DNA of 5,819 bases, from NCBI GenBank assembly GCA_028287225.1, contig JAQBPZ010000400.1:1-5819 (forward strand). Direction: 5' to 3'. Under the pieces are notes generated by a model. That model made no database searches and was not told where the DNA came from. It was given only the letters and a program-made list of their open reading frames with translations. The stretch is from Gemmatimonadota bacterium. Lineage in GTDB: Bacteria > Gemmatimonadota > Gemmatimonadetes > Gemmatimonadales > Gemmatimonadaceae. The position numbers and the translations under genes were made by a program. Positions 1 to 5,819 of the stretch are shown here, in pieces; the first letter of the stretch is position 1; each line of letters starts with the position of its first letter.

Positions 1-249
1 GACTACCGAGAGGCGGTCAAGGCTCAGCGTCACGTTCGGGAAGTTGCGCAGCACGCTCAGGCTCGCGTCGCTCCACGCGACCCGCGCATCCAGGGCGTTC
101 GCGATCTCTGCCTTCAGGCGCGCGGAGATGCGGTCCCGGAAGACGAGCGGCAAGACGAGGAGCAGGACGACGAGGAGCGCGAGCACGGCGCCGATGATGC
201 CGGCGGATGACCGGAGGGCGCGGGAGAGGCGGGGCGAGTTGGCGGGCAT
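1..249 (-). CDS. AsmA-family protein, N-terminal fragment (runs off left edge)
   Basis: Read on the minus strand from the ATG at 249, this frame stays open for 83 codons to the window edge. It starts with a short basic stretch (NSPRLSRALRSS). One hydrophobic segment follows at about residues 16-37 (AGIIGAVLALLVVLLLVLPLVF, split here as AGIIGAVLALL then VVLLLVLPLVF), which is a signal anchor. After it comes LKAEIANALDARVAWSDASL and then SVLRNFPNVTLSLDRLSVV. The 'L..NFPn..l.l..lsv' pattern after a single N-terminal membrane segment is characteristic of AsmA-family proteins, which are inner-membrane-anchored periplasmic proteins of the group linked to envelope and lipid homeostasis. Only the first part of what is normally a long protein is visible. 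It lies 49 nt downstream of the receiver gene on the same strand, with no evident terminator between, so co-transcription is plausible. No Shine-Dalgarno sequence precedes the ATG. The family call rests on pattern recognition of a short N-terminus. Confidence 0.72.
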   Translation of the reverse strand, partial: MPANSPRLSRALRSSAGIIGAVLALLVVLLLVLPLVFRDRISARLKAEIANALDARVAWSDASLSVLRNFPNVTLSLDRLSVV

Positions 250-298
250 GACCGAAGACGACCAGGGGCTGCCGCGCGTCTCCCGCTCGCCGGACCGC

Positions 299-739
299 CT
301 ACCGCGGAGAGAGCGCGCCTGCGTCGGCCGGGACGGCCAGGGCATGCGTCGGACCGACGAGGGCCCGCACCGCCGTCAGCACCAGCATGGGGCTCACGGG
401 CTTCTCGAAGAAGTCGGAGCAGCCCGCGCGCATCGCCGACGCGCGCGCCTCCGGGTCGCCGTATGCGCTGATGCCGATGACCGGAATGCCAGCCGTATCC
501 GCTTCGGCCTTGAGGGCCGCCGTCGCCTCCCAGCCGTTCATGCCGGGAAGGAGGAAGTCCATCAGGATCACATCGGGGCGGGCCTCGCGGGCGGCGCTCA
601 CCGCCGCTGCGCCGTCACGGCAGACCACGACCCTGCACCCGTAGCTGCCGAGCACGTGGGTGTACACGTACACGGTGTCCGGGTCGTCATCCACCACGAG
701 CACGGTGGGGCGCGTTTCGGCTGCGGCGTCGGGATTCAT
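299..739 (-). CDS. Single-domain response regulator (CheY/DivK-like receiver)
   Basis: The protein is 146 aa and made almost entirely of one receiver (REC) domain, residues about 11-130. The acidic pocket is D17-D18-D19 in VLVVDDDP. The phospho-acceptor is D61 in VILMDFLLPGMNG. The conserved hydroxyl residue is S91 in IGISAYG, and the conserved lysine is K113 in FFEKPV. All catalytic residues for phosphoryl transfer are therefore present. There is no DNA-binding or enzymatic output domain, only a short Ala/Pro-rich tail, so it should act by protein contact or as a phosphorelay intermediate in the cytoplasm. The frame is open as far upstream as 913, but that extension is Arg/Gln-rich, matches no domain and would cover the CRP-like palindrome. 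I chose the ATG at 739, nine residues before the first beta strand; an ATG at 748 is the alternative. A weak GGGG lies about 10 nt upstream of 739. The AsmA-like gene follows on the same strand, and an RND pump gene diverges from it. Confidence 0.9.
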   Translation of the reverse strand: MNPDAAAETRPTVLVVDDDPDTVYVYTHVLGSYGCRVVVCRDGAAAVSAAREARPDVILMDFLLPGMNGWEATAALKAEADTAGIPVIGISAYGDPEARASAMRAGCSDFFEKPVSPMLVLTAVRALVGPTHALAVPADAGALSPR

Positions 740-774
740 GCCGCACATACCCCGGAAGGGCCAGGAAAGTCCCG

Positions 775-788
775 GGCCGGGCCCGGCC
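775..788. repeat. 14-bp perfect GC palindrome in receiver leader
   Basis: GGCCGGGCCCGGCC reads identically on both strands. It ends 36 nt upstream of the receiver start codon, so it would lie in the 5' leader of that transcript or between its promoter and the gene. It has no unpaired centre, so as an RNA hairpin it would lose central pairs to form a loop. In DNA this GC-rich, short G/C palindromes arise readily, so a function is uncertain. Confidence 0.3.
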
Positions 789-822
789 GTGACCAGGCGG
801 GAGGGAGGGGCTCGCCGGACGA

Positions 823-838
823 TGTGACGAGGATCACA
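823..838. promoter_or_regulatory. CRP-type operator palindrome TGTGA-N6-TCACA
   Basis: The sequence TGTGACGAGGATCACA matches the core consensus of the CRP/Vfr/GlxR class of cAMP-binding regulators at all ten specified positions, with the correct 6-nt spacer. It is comparatively A/T-rich within very GC-rich surroundings and lies in the divergent intergenic region, not inside a gene. Its centre is about 91 nt upstream of the receiver ATG and about 213 nt upstream of the pump ATG. The distance fits activation of the leftward receiver-AsmA unit better than the pump, but control of both is possible. The sequence match is seen directly; binding by a CRP/FNR-superfamily protein is inferred from the known consensus. 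Confidence 0.6.
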
Positions 839-928
839 GCGCCGCCGCTGCTCCGCGCGCTGCTCCCCTTCCGCGCCGTGGTGCTGCGGGCTGAGCCTGG
901 GGGATACGAGCACCCCCCGTGGAGCAGG

Positions 929-957
929 TTGCAGGACGGACGCGCGGCGTGTGTACT
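929..957 (+). promoter_or_regulatory. Weak sigma70-like promoter candidate for the RND pump
   Basis: TTGCAG (929-934) and TGTACT (952-957) are separated by exactly 17 nt. They match the -35 and -10 consensus at 3/6 and 4/6 positions. The -10 lies in one of the few A/T-richer patches of the region (gtgtactttcaaaag). Transcription would start near 964, giving a leader of about 80 nt before the pump ATG. The match is modest, so this is a candidate only. Confidence 0.28.
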
Positions 958-974
958 TTCAAAAGCGAGCAGTC

Positions 975-992
975 ATGAGCCTCGAAGCGTGA
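975..992 (+). other. Possible five-codon leader ORF (MSLEA) upstream of the pump
   Basis: ATG at 975 opens a frame reading Met-Ser-Leu-Glu-Ala followed by TGA at 990-992. It is in the same frame as the pump and ends 51 nt before the pump ATG, within the leader expected from the candidate promoter. No strong ribosome binding site precedes it, although an A/G-rich stretch (aaaagcgagcag) lies just upstream. It may be chance. Its stop codon does fix the upstream limit of the pump reading frame. Confidence 0.15.
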
Positions 993-1043
993 TCGGACAG
1001 CGCTTCGTCGCGCGCGTTCGGCTGCCACCCCTTCGCCCTCCGC

Positions 1044-4000
1044 ATGTTCATCTCCGACTTCGCGATCAAGCGCCCGATCATCACGATCGTCACGATGCTC
1101 GCGCTCGTCGTGTTCGGCCTCGTCTCGCTGCTCAAGCTCGACACCGACGAGTTTCCCGACTTCGAGCAGCCGATCGTCTTCATCGGCGTGGCGTATCCGG
1201 GCGCCTCCCCCGACGTCGTCGAGCGCGAGGTCGTCAGCCGGCTCGAGGACAAGTTCTCCGGGATCAGCGGCGTGGAGAAGCTGAACTCCACCTCAACGGA
1301 CGGGTTCGCGCAGATCGTCATCCAGTTCGCGTTCTCCAAGAACGTGGACCAGGCGACGCAGGACGTCCGGGACGCGATCTCGGGCGTCCGCGCGCAGCTT
1401 CCGCAGGAGATCATCGAGCCCGTGATCCAGCGGTTCGACCCGAGCGCGCTTCCGATCGTCTCGCTCGCGCTCACCTCCACCACCCTCGGCGCCGCACAGC
1501 TCAGCCAGCTCGCCGATCAGCAGCTCGCCGGCGAGCTGCGCTCCATTCCGGGAGTGGCGCAGGTGAACGTCGTGGGCGGCGACAGCGCGCAGCTCAACAT
1601 CAACGTGCGTCCGGGCGCGCTCGCGGCGTCCGGCATCGGCATCGACCAGGTGGTGGCCGCCGTCCGCGCGCAGAACCTGGCCGCGCCGGTCGGGCGCCTC
1701 ACCACCGACCTGGAGCAGCGCACCATCCGTCTCGCGGGCCGCCTCGAGCATCCGGAGGAGTTCGCGCAGATCGTCGTCGCGCAGCGCGGCACCCAGCTCG
1801 TGCGCCTGGGCGAGCTCGCCGACGTGGAGGTCGGCGTGGCGGAGGCCACGTCGTCGGCGCTCTACAACGGCGCGCCGGCCATCGGCCTGGACGTCGTGAA
1901 GGGCCGGGAGAACAGCACCACGGCGGTCAGCCAGGCCGTGAACGCGCGCGTGGCCGAGCTGCAGGCGACGCTGCCGAAGGGGACGCGCATCGTGTTCGTG
2001 CGCGACGCCGGCGTGCGGGTCACGCATTCGGTGGCCAACGTGGAGGAGACGCTGATCGAGGGCGCCCTGCTCACCGTCCTCGTGGTGTTCCTGTTCCTCA
2101 ACTCGTGGCGCTCCACGGTCATCACGGGCCTCGCGCTGCCGGTCTCGGTGCTCGCCGCCTTCGTGCCGCTCCTGATGTTCGGCTTCACGCTCAACGTGAT
2201 GTCGCTCATGGGCCTGTCGCTCGCCATCGGCATCCTGATCGACGACGCGATCGTGGTGCGCGAGAACATCGTGCGCCACGTGGAGATGGGAAAGGACCAC
2301 ATGACCGCCTCGCACGAGGGCACCGACGAGATCGGCCTCGCGGTGACGGCCACCACCTTCTCCATCGTCGCGGTGTTCGTGCCGGTCGGCTTCATGCCCG
2401 GCATCGCGGGGCAGCTCTTCAAGCCGTTCGCGCTCACCATCGCGAGCGCGGTGCTGGTGTCCCTCTTCGTGTCGTTCTCGCTCGACCCGATGCTCTCGGC
2501 CTACTGGGCCGACCCGCACCTGCCGGTGGAGCAGCGCGGGCCCATCACGCGGACGCTCGACCGGTTCAACGCCTGGTTCGACCGGCAGGCGGACCGGTAT
2601 ACCCGCCTCATCGGCTGGGCGCTGGACCATCGCTGGTGGATGATCGGCATCGCCTTCTCCACCTTCGTCGTGGCCATCGTGCTCCAGGCCACGCTGGGCG
2701 GCTTCGGCTTCGCGCCGCTCAGCGACAACGCGGAGCTCAACGTGGCCATCGAGACGCCGCCCGGCTCCAGCCTCCAGTACACCACGCTGAAGGCCGAGGA
2801 GGTGGGACGCATGGTGCGCGCGCATCGCGAGGTGCTGTACACCTACACCACCGTGGGCAGCGCGGCCGGCTCGGGCGCCACCGACGCGGCCACGGTCTAC
2901 GTCCGGATGGTGCCGAAGCATCAGCGCTCGGTCAGCCAGGAGGCGTTCGGGCGCATCGTGCGCGCCGAAGTCTCGCGCGTGGCGGGGACGAACGCCTACA
3001 CCTTCGCGGCAGGAGGGTTGGCCGGCAACGCGAAGCAGCTCCAGCTCCAGCTGCAGGGGCCCGACGCGGCCATCCTCACGCGGCTCGCCGAGCAGATCGC
3101 CGACTCCGCCCGCACGGTGCCGGGCGCGGTGGACGTCGGCCTCTCCACGCGCGGACAGAAGCCGGAGCTGGCCGTGAACGTCGACCGCGGGCTCGCCGCC
3201 TCCCTCGGCGTGAGCCTCGGCCAGCTCGCGACGGCGCTCCGCGTGGCGTTCGCCGGCGTGGATGCGGGCACCTGGGTGGACCCCGCCGGCATCTCGCGCT
3301 ACGTGCACGTGCGGCTCGCCCCGGAATCGCGTGGCCGCGCGGCCGACCTGGGCCAGCTCCCCATCATGGTGGGCCCCGGCGTCGTCACCGATCCGGCTCT
3401 GGCCGGCGCGCCGCGCTTCGTGCCGCTGTCCCAGATCGCCACCATCGTCCCGCAGTCGGGGCCGGCACAGATCGACCACTTCCAGCGCCAGCGCGTGGTC
3501 ACCATCGGGGCCAACGTCCTCGGCGCGTCAGTGGGCAACGTGGCGCAGGAGGTGACGCGGCGCGTGGCGCTGGTGCCCCTGCCGCCCGGCTACCGCATCA
3601 ACCAGGGCGGGCAGGTGGAGAGCCAGAACGAGATGTTCGCGGCGATCATCACCGCGCTCGGCGTCGCCGTCATGCTGATGTACCTCATCCTCGTGGTCCA
3701 GTTCGGCTCGTTCCTTGACCCGCTCGCCATCCTGGTCTCGCTGCCCCTCTCGCTCATCGGCGTGGTGATGGCGCTGCTGCTGCTGCACGACACCCTCAAC
3801 ATCATGAGCCTCATCGGCGTGATGATGCTCATGGGCATCGTGGCGAAGAACGCCATCCTCCTGATCGACTTCGCGAAGTGGTCCCACAAGGACCGCGGCA
3901 TGCCCCTGCGCGAGGCATTGATCGAGGCGGGGCGCATCCGCCTGCGGCCCATCATGATGACCACCATCGCCCTCGTGGCCGGCATGATCCCGGTGGCCAT

Positions 4001-4214
4001 CGGCTATGGAGAGGGCGCGGACTTTCGTGCGCCCCTGGGGCGCGCGGTGATCGGTGGCGTCATCGCCTCCACCGTGCTGACGCTCGTCGTCATCCCCACG
4101 GTCTACGAGATCATGGAGGAGTGGCGCGAGCGCCTCCTCGCCCGCTTCGGCCGCTCGCTCGCCGCGGGGCACGCGGCGGTGGCGCAGCCGGGCGCCACGC
4201 ACGGGGACGACTGA
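1044..4214 (+). CDS. RND efflux transporter permease subunit (HAE1/AcrB type)
   Basis: This 1056-aa protein is close to AcrB in length and has the full RND layout. An N-terminal MFISDFAIKRPI leads into TM1 (about residues 10-30), then a large periplasmic loop, TM2-6 (about 337-488), TM7 (about 531-552), a second periplasmic loop and TM8-12 (about 864-1025). The proton-relay residues are complete: D400 and D401 in ILIDDAIVV, K935 in VAKNAILLIDFA, and R966 and T973 in RLRPIMMT. The K-R-T spacing of 31 and 38 residues equals that of K940, R971 and T978 in AcrB. The double Asp, in place of the DG of heavy-metal pumps, places it in the drug/hydrophobic-compound branch; the substrate cannot be read from sequence. 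It would work as an inner-membrane trimer using proton-motive force, normally with an adaptor and an outer-membrane channel, neither of which is encoded beside it. ATG 1044 is the only standard start between the in-frame stop at 990-992 and the conserved N-terminus. It has no Shine-Dalgarno, only a pyrimidine-rich leader. Confidence 0.96.
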   Translation: MFISDFAIKRPIITIVTMLALVVFGLVSLLKLDTDEFPDFEQPIVFIGVAYPGASPDVVEREVVSRLEDKFSGISGVEKLNSTSTDGFAQIVIQFAFSKNVDQATQDVRDAISGVRAQLPQEIIEPVIQRFDPSALPIVSLALTSTTLGAAQLSQLADQQLAGELRSIPGVAQVNVVGGDSAQLNINVRPGALAASGIGIDQVVAAVRAQNLAAPVGRLTTDLEQRTIRLAGRLEHPEEFAQIVVAQRGTQLVRLGELADVEVGVAEATSSALYNGAPAIGLDVVKGRENSTTAVSQAVNARVAELQATLPKGTRIVFVRDAGVRVTHSVANVEETLIEGALLTVLVVFLFLNSWRSTVITGLALPVSVLAAFVPLLMFGFTLNVMSLMGLSLAIGILIDDAIVVRENIVRHVEMGKDHMTASHEGTDEIGLAVTATTFSIVAVFVPVGFMPGIAGQLFKPFALTIASAVLVSLFVSFSLDPMLSAYWADPHLPVEQRGPITRTLDRFNAWFDRQADRYTRLIGWALDHRWWMIGIAFSTFVVAIVLQATLGGFGFAPLSDNAELNVAIETPPGSSLQYTTLKAEEVGRMVRAHREVLYTYTTVGSAAGSGATDAATVYVRMVPKHQRSVSQEAFGRIVRAEVSRVAGTNAYTFAAGGLAGNAKQLQLQLQGPDAAILTRLAEQIADSARTVPGAVDVGLSTRGQKPELAVNVDRGLAASLGVSLGQLATALRVAFAGVDAGTWVDPAGISRYVHVRLAPESRGRAADLGQLPIMVGPGVVTDPALAGAPRFVPLSQIATIVPQSGPAQIDHFQRQRVVTIGANVLGASVGNVAQEVTRRVALVPLPPGYRINQGGQVESQNEMFAAIITALGVAVMLMYLILVVQFGSFLDPLAILVSLPLSLIGVVMALLLLHDTLNIMSLIGVMMLMGIVAKNAILLIDFAKWSHKDRGMPLREALIEAGRIRLRPIMMTTIALVAGMIPVAIGYGEGADFRAPLGRAVIGGVIASTVLTLVVIPTVYEIMEEWRERLLARFGRSLAAGHAAVAQPGATHGDD

Positions 4215-4271
4215 CCGCGGATGTGGCGCGGCCGCCTCATCACGACACCAGCGCTTGCGCGCCGGAGAGGA

Positions 4272-4277
4272 TAGAAT
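4272..4277 (+). promoter_or_regulatory. -10-like hexamer upstream of the histidine kinase
   Basis: TAGAAT matches the sigma70 -10 consensus TATAAT at five of six positions. It stands out as an A/T patch in the 121-nt gap between pump and kinase. No good -35 lies 16-18 nt upstream; the nearest TTG-containing hexamer, TTGCGC at 4255-4260, is only 11 nt away. If active, it would start transcription near 4284, about 50 nt before the chosen kinase start. No terminator hairpin with a T-run was seen in the gap, so read-through from the pump is equally possible. Confidence 0.22.
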
Positions 4278-4335
4278 TCAGGAGCCGGCACCCAGCCCGG
4301 TCAGGCGCACGCCCACTTCCCACGTCCCCGCATCC

Positions 4336-5819
4336 GTGGTCGCTCACCCAAGCACGGACGACGACGGCCGGCAGTACACCGACCGCACCCTCACACGCCT
4401 GGCCGATGGCGTGCCGGTGGGGCTGGCGGTGGTGGACAGCGACGGTCGGCAGCGCTACGTGAACGAGGCGTTCGCGCGCCTGGTGGGGTGGCCGCGCGAC
4501 GTCCTGATCGGCGCCATGCCGCCGTTCGCATACTGGCCTGACGACGACCTGCCGCGAATTCGCGACGCGCTGGACCGCACGCTGCGCGGCGAGGCGCCGC
4601 CCGAAGGCTGGTCCCTCGTCTTCCAGCGGCGCGACGGCACGCGCATGGAGGTGCTCGTCCACCTCGGGCCGCTCGGCGACCATCCGGATCGTCCCGAGGG
4701 GTGGATGGCCTCGGTCACAGACGTGTCGGCGCACGCGGCCCTCGAGCGGGAGATCGCGGCGAACGACATGAAGGTGCGGGCAGTCTACGCCGCGGAGCGC
4801 ACCGCGCGCGAGACCGCCGAACGGTCCGCGCGCCGGCTCGAGGCACTGCAAGGGGCCACCTCGCAGCTCACCGCCACCCTCACGCCGCAGGAGGTCGCCG
4901 ACGTGGTGATGCGGGCCGCGATCCCCGCGGTGGGTGGAGTGCGGGGGAGCGTCGCCTGCGTCTCGCAAGACGGTGCGCACCTGGAGCTCATCGGCTCGGT
5001 CGGCTACTCGGCGGAAACGCTGGAGCGCTACTCCCGCATGCCGATGAGCCTGGCCTTTCCACTCGCCGACGCCGTACGCGAGGGACGTGCGCTCTTCTTT
5101 TCGGATGCCGAGGCCCGGGCCGAGCGTTATTCGCACCTCCGCGAGCTGCTCGCCGAGAATGGCGCCGGCGCCATGGCCAGCCTCCCCCTCGTCGTCGCGG
5201 GCCGCGTACTCGGCGTGATCGGGATCAACTGGGCCGAAGACCGCCAGTTCGACGCGGACGAGACGGCGTTCCTCGATTCGCTCGCGCATCAGTGCGCGCA
5301 GGCCCTCGAGCGCGCGCGGCTGTACGAGGACGAGCGGCGTGCGCGCACCGAGGCCGAGGGCGCCAACCGTGCGAAGAGCGACTTTCTCGCCGCCATGAGC
5401 CACGAGCTGCGCACCCCGCTCAACGGCATCGCCGGCTACGTGGACCTCATCGATCTGGGCATCCGTGGCCCGGTCACCGACGAGCAGCGCGCCGACCTGC
5501 AGCGCATCCGTGTCAATCAGCGGCATCTCTCGGCGCTCATCGAGGATGTGCTCTCCTTTGCCCGCATCGAGGCCGGCAAGCTCGAGGTCGATCGCGAGAT
5601 CGTGCCGATGGACGAGACGCTGCACGCGTTGCATCCCCTCGTCCTGCCACAGATGCAGGCGAAGGGCGTGCGGTTCCTCCACGATGACTGCCCCCCGGAC
5701 CTCGCGGCGATCGGCGACTCCGAGCGCATCGTGCAGGTGTGCCTCAACCTCCTCACGAACGCGGTGAAGGCGACGGCAGCGGGTGGGGACGTGCGCCTCT
5801 CCTGCGCCGCCGAGGGCGA
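4336..5819 (+). CDS. PAS-GAF sensor histidine kinase, C-terminus cut by right edge
   Basis: The frame stays open from the pump end to the window edge, with 494 residues visible from the GTG at 4336. A PAS domain (about residues 18-135) contains GVPVGLAVVDSDGRQRYVNEAF and ends at the typical SVTDVSAH. A charged helical linker follows (about 136-170), then a GAF domain (about 185-330) with SLPLVVAGRVLGVIGINW near its end. HisKA follows at about 346-412, with the phospho-accepting H356 in the H-box MSHELRTPLNGI. The HATPase_c domain begins with the N-box NLLTNAVKAT (N475); the G1, F and G2 boxes lie beyond the window. No membrane segment or signal peptide is visible, so this is probably a cytoplasmic sensor; a C-terminal receiver cannot be excluded. 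The GTG at 4336 leaves a short tail before PAS. A TTG at 4255 in the same frame is the alternative, and neither has a Shine-Dalgarno sequence. It follows the pump by 121 nt, so it may share its transcript. The receiver on the other side of the pump is a candidate partner. Confidence 0.9.
   Translation, partial: MVAHPSTDDDGRQYTDRTLTRLADGVPVGLAVVDSDGRQRYVNEAFARLVGWPRDVLIGAMPPFAYWPDDDLPRIRDALDRTLRGEAPPEGWSLVFQRRDGTRMEVLVHLGPLGDHPDRPEGWMASVTDVSAHAALEREIAANDMKVRAVYAAERTARETAERSARRLEALQGATSQLTATLTPQEVADVVMRAAIPAVGGVRGSVACVSQDGAHLELIGSVGYSAETLERYSRMPMSLAFPLADAVREGRALFFSDAEARAERYSHLRELLAENGAGAMASLPLVVAGRVLGVIGINWAEDRQFDADETAFLDSLAHQCAQALERARLYEDERRARTEAEGANRAKSDFLAAMSHELRTPLNGIAGYVDLIDLGIRGPVTDEQRADLQRIRVNQRHLSALIEDVLSFARIEAGKLEVDREIVPMDETLHALHPLVLPQMQAKGVRFLHDDCPPDLAAIGDSERIVQVCLNLLTNAVKATAAGGDVRLSCAAEG

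Larger units (their letters stand above)
740..1043. promoter_or_regulatory. Divergent intergenic region between receiver and RND pump
   Basis: These 304 bases separate the leftward receiver gene from the rightward pump gene and must hold the promoters for both. They contain a 14-bp GC palindrome near the receiver start, a CRP-type operator palindrome and a weak rightward promoter-like pair. A five-codon mini-ORF lies in the putative pump leader. The short frames covering the region read as low-complexity Arg/Ala-rich sequence, so I see no gene here. I found no convincing promoter hexamers pointing toward the receiver. Confidence 0.6.

Noticed and set aside
837..850. Inverted repeat CAGCG-CCGC-CGCTG next to the CRP-like site
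   Set aside because: A 5-bp GC stem with a 4-nt loop is common by chance in this composition and has no T-run, so it is not a terminator.
740..913. N-terminal extension of the receiver to the upstream start at 913
   Set aside because: The extra 58 residues are Arg/Gln/Pro-rich without a domain and would place the operator palindrome inside the gene. The receiver fold begins just after the ATG at 739.
880..914. Inverted repeat GGTGCT ... AGCACC as a possible hairpin
   Set aside because: The stem is only 6 bp with a 23-nt loop and has no supporting context.
834..1028. A 64-codon minus-strand frame in the divergent intergenic region
   Set aside because: It has a GTG start without a ribosome binding site and an Arg/Ala-rich translation. 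It overlaps the region where promoters must lie and ends in the CRP-like palindrome.
1293..3479. A 728-codon antisense frame inside the pump gene
   Set aside because: The translation is His/Arg/Asp-rich low complexity, the typical antisense shadow of a GC-rich coding sequence, while the sense strand encodes a complete RND protein with all key motifs.
44..3718. A 1224-codon open frame on the plus strand covering the AsmA-like gene, receiver and most of the pump
   Set aside because: It runs antisense to two well-supported genes and out of frame with the RND permease. Its translation is Arg/Ala/Pro/His-rich with no recognisable domain. Long stop-free shadow frames are expected at this GC content.
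4215..4335. Possible terminator after the pump (GGCG-CGGC-CGCC and GCGC-TT-GCGC)
   Set aside because: The stems are only 4 bp and neither is followed by a T-rich tract. Transcription may continue into the kinase.
3878..4462. A 194-codon plus-strand frame bridging pump and kinase
   Set aside because: It overlaps the conserved last transmembrane part of the pump and the PAS start of the kinase in another frame, and has Arg/His/Pro-rich low-complexity content.
4240..5682. A 480-codon antisense frame opposite the histidine kinase
   Set aside because: There are no domain signatures, and the sense frame shows PAS, GAF, H-box and N-box in the correct order.

Overview
The window is very GC-rich DNA from a Gram-negative-type bacterium. 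Two of its four genes imply a double membrane: an RND efflux permease and an AsmA-family protein. Upstream regions mostly lack a Shine-Dalgarno sequence. Together with the AsmA-like N-terminus and a soluble PAS-GAF sensor kinase, this would fit a phylum such as Gemmatimonadota or a myxobacterial-type lineage. That placement is an inference; nothing here fixes the taxon.

Layout: two genes point left (minus strand). The first, at 739-299, is a stand-alone CheY-like receiver of 146 aa. After a 49-nt gap comes the N-terminal 83 codons of an AsmA-family protein (249-1), which runs off the left edge. A 304-nt divergent intergenic region (740-1043) follows. It holds a perfect TGTGA-N6-TCACA palindrome of the CRP type at 823-838, a 14-bp GC palindrome in the receiver leader and a weak sigma70-like promoter facing right. 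The plus strand then carries a full-length HAE1-type RND permease (1044-4214, 1056 aa) with a complete proton-relay set. After 121 nt comes a PAS-GAF-HisKA histidine kinase (4336 onward), cut by the right edge within its ATPase domain.

How they may work together: the kinase and the receiver flank the pump and could form a phosphorelay, but the receiver has no output domain, so it would act by protein contact or as a relay intermediate. The pump has no adaptor (membrane fusion protein) or outer-membrane channel gene next to it on either side, so these partners must be encoded elsewhere. The CRP-like site lies where it could control the receiver-AsmA unit, the pump, or both. I found no mobile element, CRISPR array, RNA gene or clearly new system. 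The operator-like palindrome and the unusual gene neighbourhood are the points most worth checking.
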